DNA from: Pleomorphomonas sp. JP5
GTDB lineage: Bacteria > Pseudomonadota > Alphaproteobacteria > Rhizobiales > Pleomorphomonadaceae
Direction: 5' to 3'
DNA: 64,000 nt
NCBI RefSeq assembly: GCF_023721815.1
Contig: NZ_JAMDLI010000006.1
Location: forward strand, 124,001 to 188,000
The notes below the pieces were generated by a model. The model saw only the letters and a program-made list of their open reading frames with translations. It was not told the DNA's origin and made no database searches. The first letter of the stretch is position 1. The number at the start of each line of letters is the position of its first letter. The translations under genes were made by a program, and so were the position numbers. Shown in pieces: positions 1 through 8,500 of the stretch.

Positions 1-843
1 GGTTCGATGGGCAATCCGTTCTACGTGGCGCTCGCAAACGGCGCGGCCGCGAAGGCCAAGGAGATCAACCCCGATGTCGACGTGATCGCCCTCGGCTACG
101 ACTACGACCTCAACAAGCAGTTCACCCAGATCGACAACTTCATCGCCGCCGGCGTCGACCTGATCCTGTTCACGCCCGCCGACTCCGAGGCCGTTGCGCC
201 CGCCATCGCCCGCGCCCAGGCCGCCGGCATCCCGATGGTCGCCGTCGACACCGCCGCCGTCGGCGCCGATGCCACCGTGACCACCGACAACGTCCAGGCC
301 GGCGAGATCGCCTGCCAGTACATCGTCGACAAGCTGAACGGAAAGGGTGACGTCATCATCCAGAACAGCAACCAGGTGTCGGCCGTCATCGACCGCGTCG
401 TCGGCTGCAAGAAGGTGTTCGACGCCAACCCCGGCATCAACGTGCTCTCGGACGACCAGAACGCCCTCGGCTCGCGCGACGGCGGCCTCAACGTCATGCA
501 GGCCATGCTGACCCGCTTCGAGAAGATCGACGCGGTCTTCGCCATCAACGACCCGCAGGTGATCGGCTCGAACCTCGCCGCCAAGCAGGCCGGCCGCGAC
601 AACATCATCTTCACCTCGGTCGACGGCGCCCCTGACATCGAAGCTGTCCTCAAGGACCCGGACAGCCCGATGGTTCAGGCCTCCGCCAGCCAGGACCCCT
701 ACGCCATGGCCCAGCTCGCCATGGAAATCGGCGTCGATCTGCTCAACGGCAAGAAGCCCGCGCAGCAGGTGACCCTGCTTCCCTCCAAGCTGGTGACCCG
801 CGACAACGTCAACGAGTACAAGGGCTGGAACGCGGCCCGCTGA
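1..843 (+). CDS. Periplasmic sugar-binding protein of an ABC importer (5' truncated)
   Basis: This is the C-terminal part of an RbsB/XylF-type (periplasmic-binding protein 4 class) substrate-binding protein. The frame is open from base 1, so the signal peptide and the first strand lie outside the window; the internal ATG at base 7 belongs to the conserved segment GSMGNPFYVALANGA. Visible family marks are the NFIAAGVDLILFTPADS strand-turn, the hinge segment VFAINDPQVIGSNLAAKQAG and the SVDGAPDI motif that lines the sugar site. The expected role is capture of a pentose or hexose in the periplasm for an ABC permease that would lie upstream or elsewhere. It is the last gene of its transcription unit, since a strong terminator follows at 875. 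The convergent ROK regulator at 1048 is a plausible regulator of the same sugar. The substrate cannot be told from the sequence. Confidence 0.9.
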   Translation, partial: GSMGNPFYVALANGAAAKAKEINPDVDVIALGYDYDLNKQFTQIDNFIAAGVDLILFTPADSEAVAPAIARAQAAGIPMVAVDTAAVGADATVTTDNVQAGEIACQYIVDKLNGKGDVIIQNSNQVSAVIDRVVGCKKVFDANPGINVLSDDQNALGSRDGGLNVMQAMLTRFEKIDAVFAINDPQVIGSNLAAKQAGRDNIIFTSVDGAPDIEAVLKDPDSPMVQASASQDPYAMAQLAMEIGVDLLNGKKPAQQVTLLPSKLVTRDNVNEYKGWNAAR

Positions 844-874
844 GCCCCCTCGGCAAGTCGCAATCCTGACCGGC

Positions 875-903
875 GCCCGGGACTTCACGTCCCGGGCTTT
901 TTT
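875..903 (+). terminator. Rho-independent terminator of the sugar-binding protein gene
   Basis: A perfect 9-bp GC-rich stem (875-883 paired with 889-897, loop TTCAC) is followed directly by six T residues. It lies 32 bases after the stop codon and is a textbook intrinsic terminator. Confidence 0.9.
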
Positions 904-1047
904 CGTTGGAGGACAGATAACCACGAGAGGATGCGTTCTTCGCACGGTTGATCCGGCCGCGCCCTCTGTCCCGGAACAGAGGATAGCTGGCATGAGCAGC
1001 CGCCATCCGTCAGCGAGAGACCGATTCCATCGATCGCCCCGCGCCGC

Positions 1048-2262
1048 TCACCGCGCCATGTGGCCCCTCTCGCGGGAGTGGCTTCCGACGCCGACCAGTT
1101 GCTCCTCGAACACCAGATGGGCGGCGCCCAGGATGCCGGCGCGGTCGCCGCTCTTCGCCTTGACGATTTGCAGGCTCTGCGTCGCCAGCGGCAGGCAGCG
1201 CTGGTTGACCAGTTCGCGGATGCCGGCCATCAGGTGCTCGCCGGCTTCCGCGAGGGTGCCGCCGACCACCACCAGGTTCGGGTTGAGGACGCTGACGACA
1301 TTGGCCGTCACCTCGCCGAAGCCCTTGCCGGCGGCGCGGATCAGCTGGATCGCCTCGGGCACGCTGCGCTTGACGATGGTGATGACGTCGCGCGCATCCC
1401 GGGCCTCGATCCCCATGGCGCGCAGGTCGCGCGCGATCGCCCAGCCGCCGGAATAGGCTTCGAGGCAGCCGAGCTTGCCGCAGCGGCAGAGCGGCGGGTT
1501 GGGCAGGTCGAGCTGAATGTGGCCGATGTCGGCCGCCGCCCCGCGCCCGCCGCGATAGACTTCGCCGCAGCTGATGAAGCCGCCGCCGATGCCGGTGCCG
1601 GCCTTGATGAAGAAGAAGCAGTCTTCGTCGGGCCAGTAGGTCTTGTACTCGGCCAGCGCCATCAGGTTGACGTCGTTGTCGGCGAAAACCTGGATCTCGT
1701 AACGATCCCGGAACCAGCCGCGAATATCGAAGTCGTACCAGCCGTGCATGACCGACGGGCCGAACACCCGCGCGTTCTTGTAGTCGATGCGCGAGGGAAG
1801 GCAGAGCCCGACGCCAATCACATCGTCGATCGGACGGCCGACGCGTGGCAGCAGGCGTTCGAGGCAGGCGGCGATCTGCTCCAGAATCGCCGTCGGTTCG
1901 TCATCGAGGTCGGTCGCGAAAACCTCCTCGACCAGGATCTTCGGCGTCAGGTCGGTCAGCGCCACCCGCGTCTGGCTCTCGCCGACGTCGACGGCGGCGA
2001 TCAGCGCGAACTCCTCGTTGAGGCTGAGCAGCTTGGAGGGGCGCCCACCGGTCGGCAGCACCTTCTCTGTCTCGCGGACCAGGTTGGCGTTGAACAGCAC
2101 GCCCAGCCGCTGGACGACGGTGGTGCGCGAGCTTCCGGACAGCTTTTCCAGTTCGGACCGCGAAACGGCGCCGTTCCTGGCGATCAGCGAGAAAAGATCC
2201 CGGCTTTCCAAGGAAAGATGGGTACCACTCGTATCAGTGATAACGTCCCTCGCACTCACCAC
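1048..2262 (-). CDS. ROK-family transcriptional regulator (NagC/XylR type)
   Basis: A winged-helix N-terminus (SRSELEKLSGSSRTTVVQRL) is followed by a ROK sugar-kinase-like domain. The ROK domain shows the phosphate motif (AAVDVGESQTRVAL), the sugar-site segment (AGTGIGGGFISCGEVYRGG), and the zinc motif CRCGKLGCLEAY with its CxCGxxGCxE spacing. Such proteins repress sugar genes and release DNA on binding the sugar or its phosphate. I chose the GTG at 2262 (404 aa), which has an AGGGA site 8 bases upstream. The frame stays open to 2343, but that extension runs over an intergenic repeat module (2299-2336) and has no family similarity. It is convergent with the sugar-binding gene and divergent from transketolase, so it may control either. 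Confidence 0.88.
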   Translation of the reverse strand: MVSARDVITDTSGTHLSLESRDLFSLIARNGAVSRSELEKLSGSSRTTVVQRLGVLFNANLVRETEKVLPTGGRPSKLLSLNEEFALIAAVDVGESQTRVALTDLTPKILVEEVFATDLDDEPTAILEQIAACLERLLPRVGRPIDDVIGVGLCLPSRIDYKNARVFGPSVMHGWYDFDIRGWFRDRYEIQVFADNDVNLMALAEYKTYWPDEDCFFFIKAGTGIGGGFISCGEVYRGGRGAAADIGHIQLDLPNPPLCRCGKLGCLEAYSGGWAIARDLRAMGIEARDARDVITIVKRSVPEAIQLIRAAGKGFGEVTANVVSVLNPNLVVVGGTLAEAGEHLMAGIRELVNQRCLPLATQSLQIVKAKSGDRAGILGAAHLVFEEQLVGVGSHSRERGHMAR

Positions 2263-2298
2263 GGCGTATCCCTTTTTCAATGCTCTCGAGCAAGTCCG

Positions 2299-2336
2299 GC
2301 AAAAGTCGGAACCGCTTTTGCGTCCGGAATCACGTG
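2299..2336 (+). repeat. Intergenic mosaic repeat module (copy 1)
   Basis: This 38-base module (beginning GCAAAAGTCGGAACCG) matches 43236-43273 at about 31 of 38 positions, and a shorter related stretch occurs near 48156-48176. It looks like a component of the RIME-type mosaic elements found elsewhere in the window. Its position just upstream of the ROK GTG start argues against the longer ROK reading frame. Confidence 0.5.
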
Positions 2337-2598
2337 CGTGCAAACTGATGGAGCGTCTCGACGAACCAAGGTCCGCCGGGCGTGCTTTTGGCGCTTCTCG
2401 TCCCGACCAGGAAACCGGCGGACCGGTCGATGATACCGGTCGGTTGCAGATGATATCCGATCGCCGTCACGCGGTAAACGAACGAACGCGCAGCCCCTTC
2501 GGAACCGAGTGAATTTCAACGAAAATCACGCTATTTTCGCCAACATATGCTCAATAGACGGCCATAAGCGTATTTTTACGACCGATCAGTTATTTATT

Positions 2599-2627
2599 TT
2601 GACTTTTTTTATACCGAACTATAGCAT
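2599..2627 (+). promoter_or_regulatory. Candidate transketolase promoter
   Basis: The 2344-2696 gap is markedly A+T-rich compared with its surroundings. It contains TTGACT (2599-2604) and, 17 bases on, TAGCAT (2622-2627), or TATAGC with a 15-base spacer. An 11-base match to the TetR operator at 7027 (GACCGATCAGT, 2580-2590) lies immediately upstream. Confidence 0.35.
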
Positions 2628-2696
2628 GTTAGGGCAATTTTCGGTCATTACGCCAAGAGCGAGGGGAATGGCCGGGGGAACGCGAGGAGAGACCAC

Positions 2697-4709
2697 ATGC
2701 TGTCACCATTTCCATCAACAACCGCGCTGGCCAATGCGATTCGCATCCTGACCATCGACGCGGTCAATGCCGCCGGCTGCGGCCATCCGGGCGCCCCCAT
2801 GGGCATGGCGGAAATGGGCACCGCCCTTTGGACCCGCCACCTCAGCCACAACCCGGCCGACCCCAAGTGGGTCAACCGCGACCGCTTCGTCCTGTCCAAC
2901 GGCCATGCGTCGATGCTGATCTATTCGATGCTGCATCTGACCGGCTACGACGTGTCGCTCGACGACATCAAGAACTTCCGCAAGCTTGGCGGTCGCCTGC
3001 CCGGCCACCCCGAATACGGTCACACGCCCGGCGTCGAGACCACCACCGGCCCGATCGGCCAGGGCATTGCCAACGCCGTCGGCTTCGCGCTGGCCGAAAA
3101 GCTCCTGGGCATCGAGTTCAACCGTCCCGGCTTCCCCATCGTCGACCACTACACCTACGCCTTCATGGGTGACGGCTGCCTCATGGAAGGCATCTCGCAC
3201 GAGGCCTGCTCGCTGGCCGGCACCTGGAAGCTGAACAAGCTGATCGCCTTCTGGGACGACAACGGCATTTCCATCGACGGCCGCGTCTCCGACTGGTTCA
3301 GCGACAACACGCCCAAGCGCTTCGAGGCCTATGGCTGGCACGTGATCACCGGCGTCGACGGCCATGACGTCGAGGCGGTGGACAAGGCGATCCAAGAGGC
3401 CAAGGCCCAGACCGACAAGCCGACCCTGATCTGCTGCCGCACCATCATCGGCAAGGGCTCGCCCAACTGTCAGGACACCCCAGGCGTCCACGGCAACCCG
3501 CTGAGCGTGGCCGAGATCGCCGCCACCCGCGCCGCGCTGGGCATCACCTCCGGCCCCTTCGAGATCGCCGACGACGTCCGCGCCGCCTGGAACGGCCGCG
3601 ACGCCGGCATCCAGCGGCAGCAGAAGTGGCAGGCCCTGTTCGACGCCTACCGCGCCGCCTTCCCCAAGGAGGCCGCCGAGTTCGAGCGCCGCATCAACGG
3701 CCGCCTACCGGAGAACTTCGCCGCTGAAGCCGCCAAGCTCCTGGCGACCATCGACGCCGAGGCGAAGAGCGTCGCCACCCGCCACGGCTCGCAGCGGGCT
3801 CTCAACGCCCTGGCGCCGCTGCTGCCGGAGGTCCTGTCCGGTTCGGCCGACCTGCACGCCTGCACCATGACCGAGTGGAACGGCTGCAAGCATCTGCGCG
3901 CCAACGCCCTTGAGGAAGGCGGCAACGTCCTCGACTACGGTATCCGCGAGTTCGGCATGATGGCGATCGTCAACGGGCTGGCGCTGCACGGCGGCTTCCT
4001 GCCCATCGGCGCCACCTTCCTGGTGTTCTCCGAATATGCCCGCAACGCCATCCGCATGGCGGCGCTGATGAAGGTGCGCTCGCTGTTCGTGCTCACCCAC
4101 GACTCCATCGGCATGGGCGAGGACGGCCCGACCCATCAGGCGGTCGAGCAGACGGCCACCCTGCGCCTCGTGCCCAACCTCGACGTCTGGCGCCCTTGCG
4201 ACAGCGTGGAAACCTTCGTCGCCTGGCAGACGGCCATCGAACACAGCGATTGTCCGACCGCCCTCGTCCTGACGCGCCAGCGCGTGCCGCACCAGAGCCG
4301 CGACGCAGCCCGGATCGAGGCCATCAAGCGCGGCGGCTACGTGCTCAGCGACTGCGCCGGCAAGCCCGACGCGGTGATCATCGCCACCGGCTCGGAAGTC
4401 GGCCTCGCCATGGACGCGCAGCAGAAGCTCGCCACCGAGGGCGTGGCAACCCGCGTCGTCTCGCTGCCCTCGCACTTCGTGTTCGAGCAGCAGGACGCCG
4501 CCTACAAGAACGACGTTCTGCCGCGCGGCATCCCCCGCGTTGCTGTCGAGGCCGGCGTCACCGACTACTGGCGCAAGTATGTCGGCCTCGAAGGCGCGGT
4601 GGTCGGTATCGACCGCTTCGGCGAGTGCGGTCCGGCGCCCGAGGTCTACGAGTTCTTCGGCATCACCACCGACGGCGTCGTCAAGGCGGTGCGTAGCGTC
4701 CTGGCGTAA
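2697..4709 (+). CDS. tkt: Transketolase
   Basis: Transketolase is a thiamine-diphosphate enzyme that moves two-carbon ketol units between sugar phosphates in the pentose-phosphate and Calvin pathways. The 670-residue length is normal for the family. Near the N-terminus are AGCGHPGAPMGMA and the substrate histidines (SNGHASM, LPGHPEYG). The ThDP/metal motif runs from GDGCLMEG to the DDNGISIDG loop, and the pyrimidine-domain segment DYGIREFGMM carries the catalytic glutamate. The start has a good GGAGAG site (gaggagaga, about 2685-2693). It is a single gene between a divergent ROK regulator and a hairpin at 4725. It would link the pentose and polyol catabolic operons of this window to central metabolism. 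Confidence 0.97.
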   Translation: MLSPFPSTTALANAIRILTIDAVNAAGCGHPGAPMGMAEMGTALWTRHLSHNPADPKWVNRDRFVLSNGHASMLIYSMLHLTGYDVSLDDIKNFRKLGGRLPGHPEYGHTPGVETTTGPIGQGIANAVGFALAEKLLGIEFNRPGFPIVDHYTYAFMGDGCLMEGISHEACSLAGTWKLNKLIAFWDDNGISIDGRVSDWFSDNTPKRFEAYGWHVITGVDGHDVEAVDKAIQEAKAQTDKPTLICCRTIIGKGSPNCQDTPGVHGNPLSVAEIAATRAALGITSGPFEIADDVRAAWNGRDAGIQRQQKWQALFDAYRAAFPKEAAEFERRINGRLPENFAAEAAKLLATIDAEAKSVATRHGSQRALNALAPLLPEVLSGSADLHACTMTEWNGCKHLRANALEEGGNVLDYGIREFGMMAIVNGLALHGGFLPIGATFLVFSEYARNAIRMAALMKVRSLFVLTHDSIGMGEDGPTHQAVEQTATLRLVPNLDVWRPCDSVETFVAWQTAIEHSDCPTALVLTRQRVPHQSRDAARIEAIKRGGYVLSDCAGKPDAVIIATGSEVGLAMDAQQKLATEGVATRVVSLPSHFVFEQQDAAYKNDVLPRGIPRVAVEAGVTDYWRKYVGLEGAVVGIDRFGECGPAPEVYEFFGITTDGVVKAVRSVLA

Positions 4710-4724
4710 TCGCCCCCACGACTT

Positions 4725-4749
4725 GCCCGGCGCCCTCACACCGCCGGGC
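4725..4749 (+). terminator. Hairpin after transketolase, possible terminator
   Basis: An 8-bp perfect stem (4725-4732 with 4742-4749) lies 16 bases after the tkt stop codon. It lacks a T run, so it may be only a transcript-stabilising structure or a weak terminator. Confidence 0.45.
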
Positions 4750-4783
4750 GAGCCACTCGCGTCACGATGCGATTGGTCCTCCA

Positions 4784-4882
4784 AGAGCGCCGTTCGATCT
4801 GAATGAATCAGATCGGCGCTCTCGGTTCTTCCTGACACATCATCTTGTCGACCCTCGTTTCACTCCGGTCGGATGATGCTCC
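4784..4882 (-). repeat. RIME-like palindromic intergenic element (copy D)
   Basis: Read on the minus strand this matches the elements at 38870 and 43121 over almost their full 100 bases. It comprises a GGAGCATCATCCGACCGG arm, a GATGATG counter-arm, then a hairpin of two near-identical arms around GATCTGATTCATTCAGATC ending in GCGCTCT. It fills the tkt to ammonia-lyase gap and has no coding capacity. Confidence 0.75.
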
Positions 4883-5027
4883 AAGCCGCCTCCCCGACCT
4901 CGTCCCCCCGAGGCCCGCGGCTTGATCGCGCCCCCGGTTCCCGCCCACACTCCCGGCGGGAACCGGGGGCCGACACGTTCTTCGCTCGCCATCGGCCACG
5001 TCCTTCCGCCGCGCGAGACCCGATGCA

Positions 5028-5996
5028 TCAGGCCGGCGGCGTGTGCCCGGAGAGGACCGTGGCCATAAGCTCGCGGTCGATGTTGCCGCCGGTCAGGATC
5101 ACGGCGACCTTCTTGTTCCGGAACCTGTGGCCGTGCCGCATCAGGGCGGCATAGCCCGCCGCGCCGGCGCCTTCCGCGACATTGTGGGTGGCGCTGTAGA
5201 GCGAGCGGATCGCCTCGGCGATCTCGTCCTCGCTGACGGTCACCACGTCGGCCGCCCCGGAGAGCACGATGTCCACCGCCTCTTCCGGCGGCTCCCTGCA
5301 GGCCATGCCGTCGGCGAAGGTCGCAGCCTCCGTACCGATCACGCGGCGCTTGCCTTGGAACGTTTGCGCATAGGCCGGCGCCCGCTCGGCGCAAACGCCG
5401 ATGATGGCGGTTTTCCTGTTCAAGAGATTGCGCATGGCGATCAGCGAACAGATGCCCGAGCCCATGCCGATCGGCACGAACACCGCGTCGAGATCGGGGT
5501 GCTGCGAGAACAGCTCCCAGCCGTAGGTCGCCACGCCGCGAACGATGTGGCGACTGAACGACGAAACGCTGAGGAACCCTCGCTTGGTCGCTTCGCTGGC
5601 CGCGACCCGACGCGCCTCGTCGAAATCCTGGCCGGCGATCAACAGCTCGCCGCCGAACGCTTCCATGGCCGCGTTCTTCTCGCGCGAGTTTCCCTCGGGC
5701 ACCACGATCACCGAGGGTATGCCTGCCTGCCGGGCGCCGATGGCGATGGACTGGCCGTGGTTGCCCCGCGTGGCGGTGATGATGCCCTTGGGCAGCCCTT
5801 CGCGCTTGAGCGCATCGACGAACACCAGCCCACCGCGCGCCTTGAACGAGCCGGTCGGCGTGTGGTTCTCGTGCTTGACCACCACCTCGACCCCGCTCTC
5901 CCTTGCCAGCAGCGGCCAGGCATAGGCGGGCGTCGGCGGAACGACCTTGCGCACGATTTTCAGTGCGTCTTCAATGTCATCTTCGGTGAACTGCAT
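5028..5996 (-). CDS. PLP-dependent threonine/3-hydroxyaspartate ammonia-lyase-like protein
   Basis: This fold-type-II PLP enzyme of the threonine dehydratase/serine racemase/threo-3-hydroxyaspartate ammonia-lyase group is expected to deaminate a beta-hydroxy amino acid to a keto acid. The PLP lysine is K52 in TGSFKARGG. The substrate/PLP loop TRGNHGQSIA, the phosphate-binding glycine loop PIGMGSGICS and the C-terminal TGGNIDRE are all present. The 322-residue length matches single-domain catabolic enzymes with no ACT regulatory domain. The ATG at 5996 is chosen for its AAGGAG site; the frame extends 14 codons further without one. An AraC-family gene lies 80 bases upstream on the same strand and is the likely regulator. 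Which hydroxy amino acid is used cannot be read from sequence. Confidence 0.85.
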   Translation of the reverse strand: MQFTEDDIEDALKIVRKVVPPTPAYAWPLLARESGVEVVVKHENHTPTGSFKARGGLVFVDALKREGLPKGIITATRGNHGQSIAIGARQAGIPSVIVVPEGNSREKNAAMEAFGGELLIAGQDFDEARRVAASEATKRGFLSVSSFSRHIVRGVATYGWELFSQHPDLDAVFVPIGMGSGICSLIAMRNLLNRKTAIIGVCAERAPAYAQTFQGKRRVIGTEAATFADGMACREPPEEAVDIVLSGAADVVTVSEDEIAEAIRSLYSATHNVAEGAGAAGYAALMRHGHRFRNKKVAVILTGGNIDRELMATVLSGHTPPA

Positions 5997-6076
5997 GTGA
6001 GGCTCCTTCGCCGCGAAGCTAGCGAAGGCCTCCACCACCGGCTTTCAAAAAGCGAACATGAACCGACGAGCGGTTG

Positions 6077-6871
6077 CTACGCCGACCTCAAGGCGCTCGG
6101 TGCGACACCAACCCTCCTCACAAACTGCGATGTCATGTGCGCGTGCGAGGAAAAGCCGCAGTCCAGCGCAATGTCCGCCAGCGAACGGTCGGTCGTCTCG
6201 ATCAGCGCACGGGCCCGGCGCAGCCGGCATTCGATGATGTACTCGCGCGGCGATCGCCCCGTCGCCCTGTGAAAGGCGCGGGCGAAATAGCGCGTCGACA
6301 AGCCGAGCGCCGCCGACAGGTCGGTGACCAGAAGGGTCTCCGAAAGCCTGGCGTCGATCAGGTCGTCGACAAGGCGCAGCCGCCGGGGCGTGATCCAGTC
6401 CGCACTCGGCTCCGCGCCGGTCTCCGGGAGACCATCGACACGGTCCCGGAGCGCCAGCACCAGGGTTTCGCAATCGAGCATGTCGGCATGGGTGATCAGC
6501 AGGCTCCTGAGACGACGGGCAATGCCAGCCGCCATCTCGTCCACGACGTCGTGGCATCCGCGACGGACCTCGAAGTCCGTGCAGATGAGTCTGAGATACT
6601 CGCCGCCCCGGCGGGAGCTGGAATAGACATCCCAGCCCTTGGCCCGCACCGCCAGACTGTTGGCGCGCACCTTGAACGACGATCGCCGGTCGGTGCCGAT
6701 CGAATGCTCGCCGGTCTGGCAATCATAGGCAAAGCCGATCTCGTTCTCGGCCACCACGTAGCTCACGCAGTAGGGCGAGGCGGGCAACAGCTCCAGGCGC
6801 CAGTGCGGCGTGGCGATGGCTTTCAAGGGCGACTCCGGGCGGCAATCCCAGGCCATGATGCCTTGTTCCAT
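6077..6871 (-). CDS. AraC-family transcriptional regulator
   Basis: The C-terminal ~100 residues form a double helix-turn-helix AraC/XylS domain: LSAALGLSTRYFARAFHRATG as first HTH, then RARALIETTDRSLADIALDCGFSSHAHMTSQFVRRVG. The N-terminal half is a divergent sensor domain without obvious motifs. I start it at the ATG at 6871; 6856 is an equally good alternative with an AAGG upstream, and the longer TTG start at 6898 is unlikely. It is on the same strand as the ammonia-lyase at 5028 and 80 bases before it, so it probably activates that gene in response to its substrate. Confidence 0.85.
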   Translation of the reverse strand: MEQGIMAWDCRPESPLKAIATPHWRLELLPASPYCVSYVVAENEIGFAYDCQTGEHSIGTDRRSSFKVRANSLAVRAKGWDVYSSSRRGGEYLRLICTDFEVRRGCHDVVDEMAAGIARRLRSLLITHADMLDCETLVLALRDRVDGLPETGAEPSADWITPRRLRLVDDLIDARLSETLLVTDLSAALGLSTRYFARAFHRATGRSPREYIIECRLRRARALIETTDRSLADIALDCGFSSHAHMTSQFVRRVGVAPSALRSA

Positions 6872-7026
6872 CTTGCCAAGACAATCGCGTGGGAACAACG
6901 GCCTTCAGCGCATCATGTGCAGGACCGGCGGCCACCTCGCGGTCGATGGCCCTGCTTGAGGCGACATCCATCACCCTCCCCGATCTTCCCGCCGTCGCCC
7001 CCCACGCGAACGTGATCGCTCCATTC

Positions 7027-7041
7027 TTGACCGATCAGTCC
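7027..7041 (+). promoter_or_regulatory. TetR operator upstream of the tetR gene
   Basis: TTGACCGATCAGTCC lies 20 bases before the tetR start. The site at 7688-7702, read on the other strand, is TTGACTGATCAGTCC, identical at 14 of 15 bases. The core ACYGATCAGT is palindromic. Two copies flanking a tetR gene, one before it and one before the next gene, are the usual sign of autoregulation plus control of the neighbour. Confidence 0.7.
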
Positions 7042-7061
7042 AGAACCGTTACCCCTTCCCC

Positions 7062-7646
7062 ATGGCAAGACCACGGGAGTTCGACAGGGATGCCGCGCTG
7101 AAGGCGGCCACCGACGTGTTCTGGTCCAAGGGCTTCGCGGCGACGTCGACGGAAGACCTTGTCCAGGCGATGGGTATTGGCCGCCAGAGTTTCTACAACG
7201 CCTTCGGCGACAAGCGCCGGCTCTATCTCGAAGCGCTGGAAGCCTACCAGCGCAACGCGACGAGCTGTCACATCGGCCGCCTGACCACGCCGACCTCGCC
7301 GCTCGACGGCCTGCGCGACCTGCTGGTCGGGCTCATTCCCGACGACGACGCGTTGCGCTGCCGGGGCTGCCTGGGCAACGGCTCGGTCGGCGAGTTCGGT
7401 ATCACCGACCCCGAACTCATGGAGATGCGGGAGAGGATGATCGCCGGCTTCCGGGCGAAGGTCATCGAACGGTTGAGGGAAGGACAGCGGCTGGGCCAGA
7501 TCGATCCGGAGATCGACATCGAACAGGCGGCGTCCTTCATCGAAATCACCATGAGCGGCCTCCAGCTTGCCGCCAGAGGTGGCGCCGGAGCCCAGGAACT
7601 TCACGCCCTCGCCGCCTTCGCGGTGGAGCGTTTCAGAGCCAGATAA
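7062..7646 (+). CDS. TetR-family transcriptional regulator
   Basis: The N-terminus is a standard TetR DNA-binding domain: FWSKGFAATSTEDLVQAMGIGRQSFYNAFGDKRRLYLEAL, with the HTH at about residues 27-46. The 194-residue length is typical. The ligand domain contains a CRGCLGNGS segment, seen in regulators of the YcdC/AcrR-like group that sense electrophiles or quinones; that sensing role is inference only. It is followed by an SDR dehydrogenase on the same strand, with an operator pair at 7027 and 7688, so it most likely represses itself and that enzyme. Confidence 0.9.
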   Translation: MARPREFDRDAALKAATDVFWSKGFAATSTEDLVQAMGIGRQSFYNAFGDKRRLYLEALEAYQRNATSCHIGRLTTPTSPLDGLRDLLVGLIPDDDALRCRGCLGNGSVGEFGITDPELMEMRERMIAGFRAKVIERLREGQRLGQIDPEIDIEQAASFIEITMSGLQLAARGGAGAQELHALAAFAVERFRAR

Positions 7647-7687
7647 CAACAAGACGCCGGGAGAGCGCCCTTCGCTTGTCCAATTAT

Positions 7688-7702
7688 GGACTGATCAGTC
7701 AA
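7688..7702 (-). promoter_or_regulatory. TetR operator upstream of the SDR gene
   Basis: GGACTGATCAGTCAA (reverse complement TTGACTGATCAGTCC) is the second copy of the tetR operator and lies 16 bases before the SDR start, where bound repressor would block the promoter or the ribosome site. Confidence 0.7.
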
Positions 7703-7717
7703 AAACGGAGAATGACG

Positions 7718-8461
7718 ATGAGTGACGACAACAGGAAAGTTGCCCTGGTCTTCGGCGGATCGCGCGGCATCGGCGCCGCCATCGTGTCGCGGCTGGCGGA
7801 CGATGGCTACACCGTGCCCTTCACCTATGTTTCGAACGAGACCGCGGCCAACGATCTGGTCGGCAAGGTCGGGGCGGCCGGCGGCACGGCGCTGGCGATC
7901 AAGGCCGACAGCGCCAAGAAGAACGATCTCGTCGCCGCCGTCGGCGCCACCATCGACCGCTTCGGGCGGCTGGACGTGGTGGTGGTCAATGCCGGCGTCG
8001 CCCGCATGGGCCTCGTCGACACGGTGCCGGTCGAGGATCTCGACCTGCAGCTCGACGTCAACGTGCGTGGCGTGTTCCTCGCCATCCAGGCGGCCCTGCC
8101 GCACATGAAGGACGGCGGACGCATCGTCACCATCGGCAGCAACATCGCCCAGCGCAGCGGCTTCCCCGGCGCCAGCGTCTACCAGACGACCAAGGCGGCG
8201 GTGGCCGGCATGGTCAAGGGTCTCGCCCTCGATCTGGCGCCGCGCGGCATCACCATCAACAACGTCCAGCCCGGCCCGACCAAGACCGACATGATCGGCG
8301 CGCTCGGCAACGAGGGGATCGACATGGTGATGGGCATGGTGCCGCTGAAGCGCATGGCCGAGCCGGAGGAAATCGCCGGCCTCGTCTCCTACATCGCCCG
8401 CGACGAAGCCGGCTACGTCACCGGCGCCAGCCTGACCATCGACGGCGGCTTCGCGCTCTGA
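7718..8461 (+). CDS. SDR-family NAD(P)-dependent oxidoreductase
   Basis: This classical short-chain dehydrogenase of 247 residues has the cofactor motif GGSRGIGA near the N-terminus, the structural NAG in VVVNAGVA, the catalytic serine in TIGSNIAQRSG and the YxxxK pair in SVYQTTKAA. The C-terminal GASLTIDGGFAL is typical of FabG-like enzymes. The second ATG at 7718 is chosen because it puts CGGAG 8 bases upstream; an in-frame TTG at 7676 would place the operator inside the gene. It is probably repressed by the adjacent TetR protein, suggesting detoxification or reduction of a reactive carbonyl, though the substrate is unknown. A bidirectional hairpin follows. Confidence 0.9.
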   Translation: MSDDNRKVALVFGGSRGIGAAIVSRLADDGYTVPFTYVSNETAANDLVGKVGAAGGTALAIKADSAKKNDLVAAVGATIDRFGRLDVVVVNAGVARMGLVDTVPVEDLDLQLDVNVRGVFLAIQAALPHMKDGGRIVTIGSNIAQRSGFPGASVYQTTKAAVAGMVKGLALDLAPRGITINNVQPGPTKTDMIGALGNEGIDMVMGMVPLKRMAEPEEIAGLVSYIARDEAGYVTGASLTIDGGFAL

Positions 8462-8474
8462 CGAAACGGCGCTC

Positions 8475-8495
8475 GGCCGGGGGCATTCCCCGGCC
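8475..8495. terminator. Hairpin between convergent genes
   Basis: A perfect 8-bp stem GGCCGGGG/CCCCGGCC with loop GCATT lies between the convergent SDR and LacI genes. It has no T run on either side; a bidirectional terminator is plausible but not certain. Confidence 0.45.
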
Positions 8496-8500
8496 CTCGC

